Shown: piece by piece, positions 16,017 through 24,362 of the stretch
Numbering within the stretch: position 1 is the first letter of the stretch
How the letters are laid out: every line of letters begins with the position of its first letter
From: Mesorhizobium sp. ORS 3359
Lineage (GTDB): Bacteria; Pseudomonadota; Alphaproteobacteria; Rhizobiales; Rhizobiaceae
Direction of reading: 5' to 3'
Length of the DNA stretch: 64,000 nt
Assembly (NCBI GenBank): GCA_000824845.1
Contig: CCNC01000033.1
Location: forward strand, 1-64,000
Made by a program: the position numbers and the translations under genes
Notes under the pieces: generated by a model
What the model was told of the DNA's origin: nothing
The model's database searches: none
The model's input: the letters and a program-made list of their open reading frames with translations, nothing else

Positions 16017-16532
16017 ATGATGAAACAGCATTTCATGATGTTTGCGGCCTATAATCAATGGGCCAACCAGCGTCTCTACGATGCCGCGGCCCACCTCAGC
16101 GACGAGGAATTCAACCGCAACACCGGCGCCTTCTTCGGCTCGATGATGAGAACGCTCAACCATATCCTGACTGCGGATCGTGTCTGGATGAAGCGTTTCA
16201 CCGGTGAGGGACAGGCACCGTCTTCCCTTGACGCCATTCTTTACAAGGCGCTGCCACCCTTGCACAGCGCGCGCGAGGCGGAGGACAAGCGGATCATCGA
16301 CTGGATCGGCGGAATGAGCGAAAAGGCGCTCGCCGGCCGCTTCTCCTATATGACCCTCTCCGACATGCGAACTGTCTCGCAACGCGTGGCACCCGCGCTC
16401 AGCCATTTCTTCAATCACCAGACCCATCATCGTGGCCAGGCGCACATGGTGCTTACCGTGCTCGGCCGCCCTTCGGTGCCGCTCGATCTGGCGCTGTTCC
16501 AGCGCTCCGAGGAAGGCCGCGCCTTTGCCTGA
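16017..16532 (+). CDS. DinB-family protein
   Basis: The 171-residue four-helix protein has the family start FMMFAAYNQWANQRLYDAAA, the first metal-site histidine in RTLNHILTADRVWMKRF, and the paired histidines of HFFNHQTHHRGQAHMVL. Members bind Ni or Zn and include thiol transferases. ATG 16017 and the next codon ATG 16020 are both possible starts. This intact copy is a useful comparison for the interrupted DinB gene at 2576. Confidence 0.9.
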   Translation: MMKQHFMMFAAYNQWANQRLYDAAAHLSDEEFNRNTGAFFGSMMRTLNHILTADRVWMKRFTGEGQAPSSLDAILYKALPPLHSAREAEDKRIIDWIGGMSEKALAGRFSYMTLSDMRTVSQRVAPALSHFFNHQTHHRGQAHMVLTVLGRPSVPLDLALFQRSEEGRAFA

Positions 16533-16813
16533 AGCATAGCTCCGGGAGTCCGTGCATTCTGCTGCGGTTCGTTGCGAACGGCGCTCGGTGCGGGAAGTGT
16601 TTGCTGCTTGCTTTGCATATTTAAATACTTAACAAAATTCGAATATTGATTTAATCATTCTATATAAAACCGGGAAACTAAAAAATATTCTTGCGAACCC
16701 GGTTTGAAACTGAGGCTCGAATTCCGCGTAGATATGTATGCGCACGGCGTCAATCAAAGATCGCGGTGCCTGTGTGATGCAGTGCAGCATATTCCATCTA
16801 ACAGGAGAGTGTC
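16533..16813. other. AT-rich upstream region
   Basis: Between about 16610 and 16700 the sequence drops to strongly AT-rich DNA, in clear contrast with the rest of the window. No gene is visible. It lies upstream of the secreted Gly/Ala repeat gene and is a plausible promoter and binding region for a MucR/Ros or H-NS-like protein. Confidence 0.5.
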
Positions 16814-17419
16814 ATGCCAAGTATCATTCGGAAATTGCATAACGTTCTTACTTGCGGCGCGATCGTCGCTATTTTGGCCGTGCCTGCAAATGCTGCAAGC
16901 CTCGGCGTTGGAGCATCGATCGGCGGATCCGGCGGCGTCAACGCTGGCGCTGGCGCCTCTGTCGGTGGTGGCAGCGGCGTCAATGCCGGCCTTGGCGCTT
17001 CAGTTGGCGGGTCGAACGGCGTGAACGCCGGCGCGGCCGCATCGATAGGCGACTCGAATGGGGCCGACGCAAACGCCACGGCGTCGATCGGCGGTTCATC
17101 CGGCATCAATGCGGATGTCGGCGCTAACGTCGGCGACGACATCAACGCTAGTGCGGGTGCAAATGTCGGCAATGGCGCCGCCGCGAGCCTTAGCCTCGGG
17201 ATTGCTGACGACGCCGGCGTGGGTGTGGGAAGCTTGTCCACGCTGAGCACGCCCAGCACGGTGGGAGCCCCTGCAGCGCCCTCGATGAAGAACGCCGTGT
17301 CTCAGATGTCCGGCGCGAAATTGATGCGCATGAAGAAGCGTTGCGCAGACGTGCTCTCCAGCGAAGGCACCTACGACAGCGATCTGAGGGCGCTCTGCCT
17401 GATGATTTCGCGTCGCTGA
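16814..17419 (+). CDS. Secreted glycine/alanine-rich 14-residue-repeat protein
   Basis: The 201-residue product has a signal peptide (residues 1-28, cleavage near ANA-AS). It is followed by about six 14-residue repeats of the pattern ASVGGSNGVNAGAA, degenerating to shorter ANVGDDINASAG units (residues about 30-120). A low-complexity Ser/Thr/Pro linker comes next, and then a conserved-looking tail with two cysteines (MRMKKRCADVLSSEG, LRALCLMISRR). The repeats suggest a beta-helical or elastic surface protein; no known family is recognised. It is preceded by AT-rich DNA and a GGAGAG ribosome site. Confidence 0.85.
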   Translation: MPSIIRKLHNVLTCGAIVAILAVPANAASLGVGASIGGSGGVNAGAGASVGGGSGVNAGLGASVGGSNGVNAGAAASIGDSNGADANATASIGGSSGINADVGANVGDDINASAGANVGNGAAASLSLGIADDAGVGVGSLSTLSTPSTVGAPAAPSMKNAVSQMSGAKLMRMKKRCADVLSSEGTYDSDLRALCLMISRR

Positions 17420-17690
17420 CATATGCTGCAAGACAGCCTGGTCGCGAGTGCCGGACCGGCCGTGAGGCTCTGCGGCATCTCCTACCGCATCGCCGCCATG
17501 GCCGGCGGTGCGTTGACGAGAACCTCCGGCCAGTCGGAAAGCCTGCTGCCTTTGGCGGCGGGCTTTCTGCTTGCCTATGGTCACGGGAGGTCCCGACGGC
17601 CTGTTAACCACACTTGCATTGAAGCTAATATGTTAGGACTTCCTTTCCGCTCGCGTACCACAATAGGCCGGTAGCAGTGGGAGCAACGGC

Positions 17691-18476
17691 ATGCGCATCG
17701 ATTTATCCCCGACAAGCTGGGGCAGGGTCGTGGTGGTCACCGCCGCCGGCACCGCCTTTTTCATTGCCGTCGCCTTCTTCGTCGATTCCTTCAATTTTCC
17801 CTCGCTGTCGCCGCAGGCGCTGCTGTGGGCGCAGCTCACGGACCTTTTCCTGCCGCTTGTCCTCGGCGGCTCCTTTCTGTTCTTCCTGATGTGGAAGATG
17901 CGCCAGCTGGCGATCACGCAAAAGGAGCTCAGCGTCATCGCCGCGACCGACAGCCTCACCGCGGTCTTCAACCGCGGCGCCTTCTCGATGCTGGTCGAGG
18001 CCTATCTCGACCAGGCACGCGACCAGACGGTCGCCGACGCCGGCGCGCTGCTGATCGTCGATGCAGACCATTTCAAGTCGATCAATGACCGCCTGGGTCA
18101 CGACTGCGGCGACCAGGCGCTGAGGCTGATCGCCGCGACGATCAAGGGGCAACTGCATGGCGCCGACATCGTCGGACGCATCGGCGGCGAGGAATTCGCG
18201 GTCTTCCTGCCCGGCGCCGATGCCACACGCTCCTTCCTGGTCGCCGAATCCATCAGGCGCCGCATTCGCGAGGCCGAGTTTGCCCCCGACGGGCGGCCCT
18301 GGCCGCTTTCCGTGAGCATCGGCGGCATCGCCTTCAGCGGCCCGACCACCTACCATGATATGTTCCAGGTAGCCGACCGTCATCTTTACAAGGCCAAGTC
18401 CAACGGCCGCGACCAGGTGAGCTTCGAGAGCTTGCGCGGCGGGATGGCTGGCGATGCCGGCGGCACCATGCACTAA
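17691..18476 (+). CDS. Membrane-anchored GGDEF diguanylate cyclase
   Basis: The 261-residue protein has two transmembrane segments (residues about 12-33 and 45-68), then a GGDEF domain from about 80: AATDSLTAVFNRGAF, IVDADHFKSINDRLGHDCGD, and the active site GRIGGEEFAVFLPGA. All residues expected for c-di-GMP synthesis are present. The allosteric I-site RxxD position reads HGAD, so product inhibition through that site is probably lost. No sensory domain other than the membrane part. The TAA stop is in a 108-bp repeat. Confidence 0.92.
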   Translation: MRIDLSPTSWGRVVVVTAAGTAFFIAVAFFVDSFNFPSLSPQALLWAQLTDLFLPLVLGGSFLFFLMWKMRQLAITQKELSVIAATDSLTAVFNRGAFSMLVEAYLDQARDQTVADAGALLIVDADHFKSINDRLGHDCGDQALRLIAATIKGQLHGADIVGRIGGEEFAVFLPGADATRSFLVAESIRRRIREAEFAPDGRPWPLSVSIGGIAFSGPTTYHDMFQVADRHLYKAKSNGRDQVSFESLRGGMAGDAGGTMH

Positions 18477-18580
18477 AGCAGGTCTCCCGAAAGTGGGAAC
18501 CGGTTTCGGGATAAAGACATGCGTAAAGTCAAAAACCTGAAGTGCATGGAGCGAATCTGAAAGATCGCGACGCGCTTTAG
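18473..18580. repeat. 108-bp intergenic repeat, copy 1
   Basis: This is the first of four copies in the window. It begins CTAAAGC, contains CTCCCGAAAGTGGGAACCGG and TTTCGGGATAAAGACATGC, and ends GACGCGCTTTAG. The ends form an inverted CTAAAGC/GCTTTAG pair and the internal CCCGAAA/TTTCGGG forms a hairpin. It provides the stop codon of the GGDEF gene. Confidence 0.92.
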
Positions 18581-18662
18581 GCGTCCCTTGGAGCCATCAA
18601 CGGTCCGTTCATCCTTTGGCGGCTAGTGTCGGCGGCTGACCTCAGACGATCCGCGAGCGACC

Positions 18663-19478
18663 GTGTTCGATCTTATCGACTTCAAGGCGGTGCTGATCAT
18701 CGCCCTCATCTTCATCCCGCTGGAGCAGCTCCTGCCGCTGCATGGCGAGCAATCGGCGACGCGCCGGCATTGGCTGAACGATGTTTTCTACCTGCTCTTC
18801 AACGGCATCCTCATCAAGGCCGGGATAGTATTGGTGGTTGGCGCGGCGATGCTGCTGGCGCAGCATTTCGTTCCCGAGGCGCTCACCGCCGCCGTCCAGT
18901 CGCAGCCTTTGTGGCTGCAGGCGATCGAGGCTCTGCTCATCGCCGACATCGGCTTCTATCTTGCCCATCGCGCCTTCCACGCGGTGCCGTTCCTATGGCG
19001 CTTCCACGCCATCCACCACTCGATCGAGGAGATGGACTGGCTGGCCGCGCACCGCGTGCACCCGGTGGACCAGGTCCTGACCAAGTCGGCTTCGTTCCTG
19101 CCGCTGTTCGCGCTGGGTTTTTCCGCCGAGGCGGTTCTCATCTACGTGCTGATCTACCAGTGGCAGGCGGTTTTCATCCACTCCAACACGCGCATCAAAT
19201 TCGGGCCGCTGAAATGGCTGATTGCCTCGCCGCAGTTCCATCACTGGCACCATGCCAACGAACGCGAGGCCTATGACAAGAACTTCGCCGGGCAATTGCC
19301 CTTTCTCGACCTGATTGGCGGCACTTTGTTCATGCCGCCGCGGATGCCGGAAAAATACGGTGTCGACGAGCCTGTGCCGCAGCTCTACCACCGGCAGCTC
19401 GTCTATCCTTTCGTCGCAGCGGCCGAACCGGCCGCGCCGATCGCCGAGGCCGCGGCGGCTGCCGCCAAGCCGGAATAA
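18663..19478 (+). CDS. Fatty acid hydroxylase / sterol desaturase-superfamily protein
   Basis: The 271-residue integral membrane di-iron enzyme shows the histidine clusters of the superfamily: LAHRAFHAVPFLWRFH (HxxxH), AIHHSIEEMDW (HHS), FIHSNTRI and HHWHHANERE. Four hydrophobic segments surround them. Members hydroxylate lipids, carotenoids or sterols; in rhizobia the substrate is usually unknown. The start is a GTG at 18663. The tail after residue 250 is Ala-rich and probably disordered. Confidence 0.9.
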   Translation: MFDLIDFKAVLIIALIFIPLEQLLPLHGEQSATRRHWLNDVFYLLFNGILIKAGIVLVVGAAMLLAQHFVPEALTAAVQSQPLWLQAIEALLIADIGFYLAHRAFHAVPFLWRFHAIHHSIEEMDWLAAHRVHPVDQVLTKSASFLPLFALGFSAEAVLIYVLIYQWQAVFIHSNTRIKFGPLKWLIASPQFHHWHHANEREAYDKNFAGQLPFLDLIGGTLFMPPRMPEKYGVDEPVPQLYHRQLVYPFVAAAEPAAPIAEAAAAAAKPE

Positions 19479-19556
19479 CGGCAAGGAAAGCCTCTCGTCG
19501 GGTGAACTGACCCGGGGCCAGTGGCGGCGAGCCTGAGAAGATAGTCTTGCCGTAAA

Positions 19557-19859
19557 TCAGGCGGCAAAACCGCCATAGCCGCGCGCGACCGGCTTCACCG
19601 AGACGATCGGCTGGTCCGACGGCCACAGGATGCCGGCGGTCACCGCGAAGGTGATCAGCGCATCGCGCGCCGACTCGGCGGAGATTTCGCCGGCCCGCGC
19701 CGCCTCGCAGGCCTTTACCGCGGCGCCGTAGCTCAGCCGCCGCCGCGATGGCGGAAAGTCGGTCAGGAATTCATGCATGGCGGACAGCGAGGCTATCATG
19801 CGCCGGTGGCCGGCACCGACGCTAAGGGCGACCGGGGTGAAGAACATCCTGTCGTGCAT
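19557..19859 (-). CDS. DUF982-like small protein
   Basis: The 100-residue protein (MHDRMFFTPVALSVGAGHRR) resembles the rhizobial DUF982 family in length and arrangement: SAMHEFLTDFPPSRR, KACEAARAGEISAESARDAL. These are small soluble proteins of unknown function that occur in many copies in rhizobia. GAGAGG precedes ATG 19859. The longer open extension upstream is not supported. Confidence 0.75.
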   Translation of the reverse strand: MHDRMFFTPVALSVGAGHRRMIASLSAMHEFLTDFPPSRRRLSYGAAVKACEAARAGEISAESARDALITFAVTAGILWPSDQPIVSVKPVARGYGGFAA

Positions 19860-20067
19860 TCGGACCTCTCGGAAAATGGAACGGACGGTGGCGGGGCTGC
19901 CCCCTCCGGTCTTGGGGTAGGACGCCTCACAACGCACCTCGTCGCGAGAAGGTTCCACGTCGCGTTTCGCCCATCGCAAGCGCGGTCCGTCCCTTGCCGA
20001 CTGAAATGGCTGCGGGCTGCTCGAAAGCGACAGCCCGCGCACGCCCGCCCGAATCCGGCCGGCGTTA

Positions 20068-20346
20068 CTACCAGTCGTTACCGGATCTGCAGATCTTCAC
20101 CTTGCGAACCACCATGTGGCCGTGGCGCCAGCGCTTCTCGATCTTCACCCGGCATTTGCGGGCGTGCTTCCAATGACGCCAGTGGTCGCGGTCGCGATGA
20201 TGATGGCGCCAGTAGCGGTCGTCATGCCGCATGCTGCCGTTGTCCGTGGTGATCACCACGCTCGCGGCCTGCGACGGCGCAGTGGTTGCGGAGAGGGTCG
20301 ACAGCGAAATGGCAGCGGCCAAGGCGGCGAGTATAAGGGTCTTCAT
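20068..20346 (-). CDS. Small secreted His/Arg-rich protein
   Basis: The 92-residue product has a signal peptide (MKTLILAALAAAISLSTLSA) and a mature part rich in H, R, W and D (DDRYWRHHHRDRDHWRHWKH). It ends with a two-cysteine basic segment (KCRVKIEKRWRHGHMVVRKV, KICRSGNDW). The histidines could bind metal, but this is only a composition argument. Several such proteins occur in rhizobia. Plausible AGGAG ribosome site. Confidence 0.82.
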   Translation of the reverse strand: MKTLILAALAAAISLSTLSATTAPSQAASVVITTDNGSMRHDDRYWRHHHRDRDHWRHWKHARKCRVKIEKRWRHGHMVVRKVKICRSGNDW

Positions 20347-20513
20347 AACGAACTCCTAAAGCCAAGATTTGCGTATGAAAATGATAAAGCTGGGTAATTG
20401 TTCCAATCCATAGGCAGGGCGACTCTGGAAAGTTTGTGTTTGTTAATGTGATTGCATCGGAAACGCCAGAGCATACAAATGATGTGCCGGAGAATATGAT
20501 GTTTATATTTCAG

Positions 20514-20795
20514 CTAATCGCTAACGTCTTCGTTGCGCTGCACAAGATAATCAGTCGACGTTGCACCGGACCCGTTGCCTCTCACCACACGCACCATAGC
20601 GACCCGATTGCCCGGTGCGACGCCCGTCACTGGCTCGCACTTGCCGATCAACGTTGTGCCTTGCAGGCGAAGTGGAAGGGCAGCCATGCACTGCTCCATC
20701 CCTGCGTAGATAGCTGGCCGCGTGTCCATCATATCGCAGCCTTGCATCTGCGCGCCGCAGGAAAGCAGAATCATGGCCACAGTTGCCGGTTCCAT
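20514..20795 (-). CDS. Small cysteine-containing hypothetical protein
   Basis: The 93-residue product starts MEPATVAMILLSCGAQMQGC. It resembles, from memory, small rhizobial proteins with an N-terminal hydrophobic strand, a CxxxxxxC pair, a central MEQCMAALP element and a late cysteine (GKCEP). No signal peptide or known domain. Start 20795 is favoured over the ORF start at 20822. Confidence 0.65.
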   Translation of the reverse strand: MEPATVAMILLSCGAQMQGCDMMDTRPAIYAGMEQCMAALPLRLQGTTLIGKCEPVTGVAPGNRVAMVRVVRGNGSGATSTDYLVQRNEDVSD

Positions 20796-20900
20796 CGTCG
20801 CGACCGTTTCAACCAATCTCAATACGATCTCAAGCTAGCCACGAGGCCTACCGGCTCGAACAACGCCGATCCCGATCTTTGGTTTCCGCCAACCCGTGCC

Positions 20901-22982
20901 CTATTTCCACATGCCGCGCATGCGGGCGCCGAGATCGACCTTGACGCCCGGCCGCTGACGCGGGTCGTCCTTGAGCGCCGCACTCGCCCAGGACGACTGC
21001 TCGAAGGCCGAAAGCATCGAGGCCGGGATGAAGCGGGTGCGCGAGGCATAGACATGGCGGTCGCCGCGCGCGGCCTGGTTGTGCGGATAAAAGCGCTGCG
21101 GCACCACCAGATGCAAACTGTCCTTGGCGCGCGTCATCGCCACATAGAGCAGCCGGCGTTCCTCCTCGATGTCCTCCTTGGTGCCGACCCCGAGATCGGC
21201 CGGGATGCAGCCGTCGACCGTGTTCAGCACGAAGACGTTCTTCCATTCCTGGCCCTTGGCCGAATGGATGGTCGACAGGATGAGGTAATCCTCGTCGCGA
21301 TGCGGCGGTCCGGCCTGGTCGCTGGTGGCGTCGGGCGGATCGAGCGTCAGCTCGGTCAGGAAGCGTTCGCGCGACGGATAGGTCGAGGCGATCTGCTCGA
21401 GCTGGATGAGATCGGCCCGGCGGGTGATCGCATCCTCATGGATACGCTCCAGATGCGGCTCGTACCAGAGCCTGATCCGTTCTAGATCCGCCGGCCATTT
21501 GGCGCCGGCGCGCAAGCCGCTATAGATGTCGAGGAATACCGGCCAATCCTGCGCCGCGCGCGGCGGCGGCCGGAAGCGGGCAAGGCCGAGCGTCTCGTCG
21601 AGCGATGTCGCCATGGCATCCACGATCTGCGCGGCGGCGGACGGGCCGATCCCCGGCATTAATTGCAGCACGCGGAAACCGGCGACGCGGTCGCGCGGGT
21701 TCTCGGCGAAGCGCAGCATCGCCAGCATGTCCTTGACATGCGCGGCGTCGAGGAATTTCAAGCCGCCGAACTTGACGAAGGGGATGTTGCGGCGCGTCAG
21801 CTCCACCTCCAACGGTCCGCTGTGGCTCGATGTGCGAAACAGCACCGCCTGCGCCTTCAGCGCCGTGCCGGCCTCGCGTTCGGCCAGGATCGCCTGGCAG
21901 ACATAATTCGCCTGCTCGGCCTCGTCGCGCACGCTGACCAGCTGCGGCCTGTGTGAGGATCGGCGCTCGGTCCACAGATTCTTGGTGAAGCGCTCGCTGG
22001 CCTCGCCGATCACCTTGTTGGCCGCGGCCAGGATCGTCTCGGTCGAGCGGTAGTTGCGCTCCAGCATGACGATCTCGGCGCCTTGCGCGAACTGCTTTGG
22101 GAAGTCGAGGATGTTGCGCACTTCCGCGGCGCGGAAGGAATAGATCGACTGCGCGTCATCGCCCACCACAGTGAGCCCGGCGCCGTCCGGCTTCAGCGCC
22201 AGAAGGATCGAGGCCTGCAGGCGGTTGGTGTCCTGGTACTCGTCGACCAGCACATGGTCGAAGCGGGAACCGAGATGGGCGGCGATTTCCGGCTCGGCAG
22301 CCATCTGCGCCCAGTAGAGCAGAAGATCGTCGTAATCGAGCACGTTCTGTGCCTGCTTGGCCTCGACATAGGCCGCGAAAAGCTCCTTCAGTTGCTCCGC
22401 CCAGGCCGCGCACCAGGGGAAGGCCGAGCCGAGCACCTCGTCCAGTGGCGCCTGTGCGTTCACCGCCCGCGAATAGATCTGCAGACAGGTCCCTTTGGTC
22501 GGAAAGCGGCTTTCGGTTTTCGAGAATCCCAGCTCATGCCGTGCAAGGTTCATCAGGTCGGCCGAATCTTCGCGGTCATGGATGGTGAAGGCCGGATCGA
22601 GCCCGATCTGCTCGGCATAGTCGCGGAGCAGCCTGGCGCCGATGCCGTGGAAAGTGCCGGCCCAGGCAAGCGCGTCGGCGATGATCGCCGCGTCGCGCCC
22701 CAGCACCTCGCCGGCAATGCGCTCGACGCGCTTGGCCATCTCGGCCGCGGCGCGGCGGGAAAACGTCATCAAAAGGATGCGGCGCGGATCGGCGCCCTTG
22801 ACGATGAGATGGGCGACGCGATGCGCCAGCGTGTTGGTCTTGCCGGAGCCGGCGCCCGCGATCACCAGCAGCGGCGACGCCACCTTGCCGTCGCCATGCA
22901 CCACCGCCAGCCGCTGCTCATCATTCAGCCGGGCAAGATAAGCGGGTGTCTCGAAGGACGAATCACGAGCGGCGATGTTCAT
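20901..22982 (-). CDS. UvrD/Rep/PcrA-type superfamily I DNA helicase
   Basis: The 693-residue ATPase has the SF1A motifs in order: Q motif LNDEQRLAVVHG; Walker A VIAGAGSGKTNTLAHR; Ia LLMTFSRRAAAEM; II VLVDEYQDTN; III VVGDDAQSIYSFRAA; IV LERNYRST; V LSTIHSAKGQEWKNVFVLN; VI EEERRLLYVAMTRAKDSL. Such helicases translocate 3' to 5' and act in repair and replication restart. It is shorter at the C-terminus than canonical UvrD and is probably an accessory paralog, so I give no gene symbol. Confidence 0.95.
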   Translation of the reverse strand: MNIAARDSSFETPAYLARLNDEQRLAVVHGDGKVASPLLVIAGAGSGKTNTLAHRVAHLIVKGADPRRILLMTFSRRAAAEMAKRVERIAGEVLGRDAAIIADALAWAGTFHGIGARLLRDYAEQIGLDPAFTIHDREDSADLMNLARHELGFSKTESRFPTKGTCLQIYSRAVNAQAPLDEVLGSAFPWCAAWAEQLKELFAAYVEAKQAQNVLDYDDLLLYWAQMAAEPEIAAHLGSRFDHVLVDEYQDTNRLQASILLALKPDGAGLTVVGDDAQSIYSFRAAEVRNILDFPKQFAQGAEIVMLERNYRSTETILAAANKVIGEASERFTKNLWTERRSSHRPQLVSVRDEAEQANYVCQAILAEREAGTALKAQAVLFRTSSHSGPLEVELTRRNIPFVKFGGLKFLDAAHVKDMLAMLRFAENPRDRVAGFRVLQLMPGIGPSAAAQIVDAMATSLDETLGLARFRPPPRAAQDWPVFLDIYSGLRAGAKWPADLERIRLWYEPHLERIHEDAITRRADLIQLEQIASTYPSRERFLTELTLDPPDATSDQAGPPHRDEDYLILSTIHSAKGQEWKNVFVLNTVDGCIPADLGVGTKEDIEEERRLLYVAMTRAKDSLHLVVPQRFYPHNQAARGDRHVYASRTRFIPASMLSAFEQSSWASAALKDDPRQRPGVKVDLGARMRGMWK

Positions 22983-23073
22983 CGCCCATCAAGCATCGTT
23001 TCCGCTGTTCGCAATAATTTCCTCGCCTTGTGTGCATCCCCCTAGGCACACCGGTGGGGGCAAGGAAAGGGCG

Positions 23074-23244
23074 TTACCGCTTCGGCTCCACCCCCATTGC
23101 CGCCGACTGGCGCCGCAACTTGCGCCTCTCATCGCCCGGCATGTCCAGCGGCGCGACATCGCCGGGCACCTCGTCGATGATCCTCACGGCGACGCGGTAG
23201 GCGGTGTAGGCGAAAAGGCCGGTAAGCAGCAGGCGGATCATCAT
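23074..23244 (-). CDS. Small membrane-associated protein, 56 residues
   Basis: The product reads MMIRLLLTGLFAYTAYRVAV at the start, one hydrophobic helix, then a charged tail with RIIDEVPGDVAPLDMPG and a Lys/Arg-rich end. GAGGAGA precedes the two tandem ATG codons (23244 and 23241). Conserved-looking small proteins of this shape are common in rhizobia; function unknown. It lies between the helicase and a divergent lipoprotein gene. Confidence 0.65.
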   Translation of the reverse strand: MMIRLLLTGLFAYTAYRVAVRIIDEVPGDVAPLDMPGDERRKLRRQSAAMGVEPKR

Positions 23245-23368
23245 CGTCTCCTCATGCGGTTCGATTGGCTTTCAACCGGACGCGGGCCGGTTGGTTCCCC
23301 CTCACGCGCAACCAAACCGCCACCGCCTCGTTTGCCCTTATGAAAGGGGCGAACGAGAGGAGGTCGTC

Positions 23369-23551
23369 ATGAAGAAACTTCCTGTACTGCTGGCTCTTGC
23401 GGCAGGGCTCGTGCTCGCCGCCTGCGACAACAGCGTGCAGCCGACCAAGGCGCCAGGCGATGAAGTCAACCAGAACCCGCAGGTCGACAAGAACCCGGTG
23501 CCGAAATCGACCACCGGCGGAGACCAGCCGGGCACGCCTCCGAAGCAATAG
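23369..23551 (+). CDS. Small lipoprotein
   Basis: A 60-residue product with a classic lipoprotein signal: MKKLPVLLALAAGLVLAACD, lipobox LAAC with cysteine 19. The mature part is a Pro/Asn/Lys-rich linker of about 40 residues with no domain. GAGAGGAGG is a very strong ribosome site eight bases before the ATG. Probably an outer-membrane or inner-membrane tethered peptide of unknown role. Confidence 0.85.
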   Translation: MKKLPVLLALAAGLVLAACDNSVQPTKAPGDEVNQNPQVDKNPVPKSTTGGDQPGTPPKQ

Positions 23552-23831
23552 GGCAGGGCGGGCTGAATTGACGTCGGCCTGTAACGAAGAAGGCCGGCGC
23601 TGCTTGGGAGGAAGCTGGATAGCGCCGGCCAAGCGGGAAATCAGGCCCGCCGCGCAATCCAACATAACTGAGTCTCGCCCCTGCGTCATGGTGCCATTGC
23701 GCTAGCCGGCTATGCGGCTCCAAAGGAACTCACCAGGAAATACTGGGATTTTGCCATTTGCGCCAAAACTGGTTCACCTCTATCGGGTTGCTGGGTGCCT
23801 GCGCTTCGGACGAACGGGGAGCTTGGAAGAC

Positions 23832-24353
23832 GTGTCGCTCAAATCATTGTCCTTTTATGGGCTGACCGCCTGCATAGCGCTGTCGGTCGCACTCGGTGTT
23901 GCCGCCTTTCCAAGCGCGGCACACTCGACCGAAAAGCTCTACGACTGGAGCGATGACGAGGTCGCCGTAGACTCGGCGGAAGCTATTGCACGTGGTTGTC
24001 TTGATAGTGTGGAGCCTCAGGAGCGCGACAGTTGCGCGCAAATGCCTATCAAGGTCTGTGTTTCTCAATTCGATGATGGGAAAGGCAACCAGTACGACAA
24101 CAATGAGTGCACCGGTTTTTCAGCGATGGCCTGGGGTCGTATTCTCGATGACGTCTACGGTCGTGTGCTACAGTTCGAAGGCGCGCCCAAGGGGATCCAA
24201 AAATCACAGTCGATGTGGAGGGCGTGGAGCGATTTCGATTGTGAAATCTGTTCAAACTATGAGGGAACGATGGCTGCGCTGGACAATGCGAGCTGTCATC
24301 TCTCTCATCGTGCAAACAGGGTCATGGAACTGAAATATCTGCTGCGAGAATGA
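23832..24353 (+). CDS. Secreted LprI-like (DUF1311) protein
   Basis: From GTG 23832 the 173-residue product has a signal peptide (hydrophobic FYGLTACIALSVALGVAAF, cleavage near AHS) and eight or so cysteines in the mature part (ARGCLDSV, DSCAQ, KVCVSQ, FDCEICSNYEG, ASCHLSH). The ending MWRAWSDFDCEIC...CHLSHRANRVMELKYLL resembles the lysozyme-inhibitor LprI/DUF1311 fold. Composition is less GC-rich than its neighbours. An ORF extension upstream to 23712 has no signal peptide logic and is not used. Confidence 0.75.
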   Translation: MSLKSLSFYGLTACIALSVALGVAAFPSAAHSTEKLYDWSDDEVAVDSAEAIARGCLDSVEPQERDSCAQMPIKVCVSQFDDGKGNQYDNNECTGFSAMAWGRILDDVYGRVLQFEGAPKGIQKSQSMWRAWSDFDCEICSNYEGTMAALDNASCHLSHRANRVMELKYLLRE

Positions 24354-24362
24354 GCTGACGCC

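Noticed and set aside
17423..17674. Possible 83-residue protein after the Gly-rich gene
   Set aside because: No ribosome site or recognisable motif, and it would run into the GGDEF leader.
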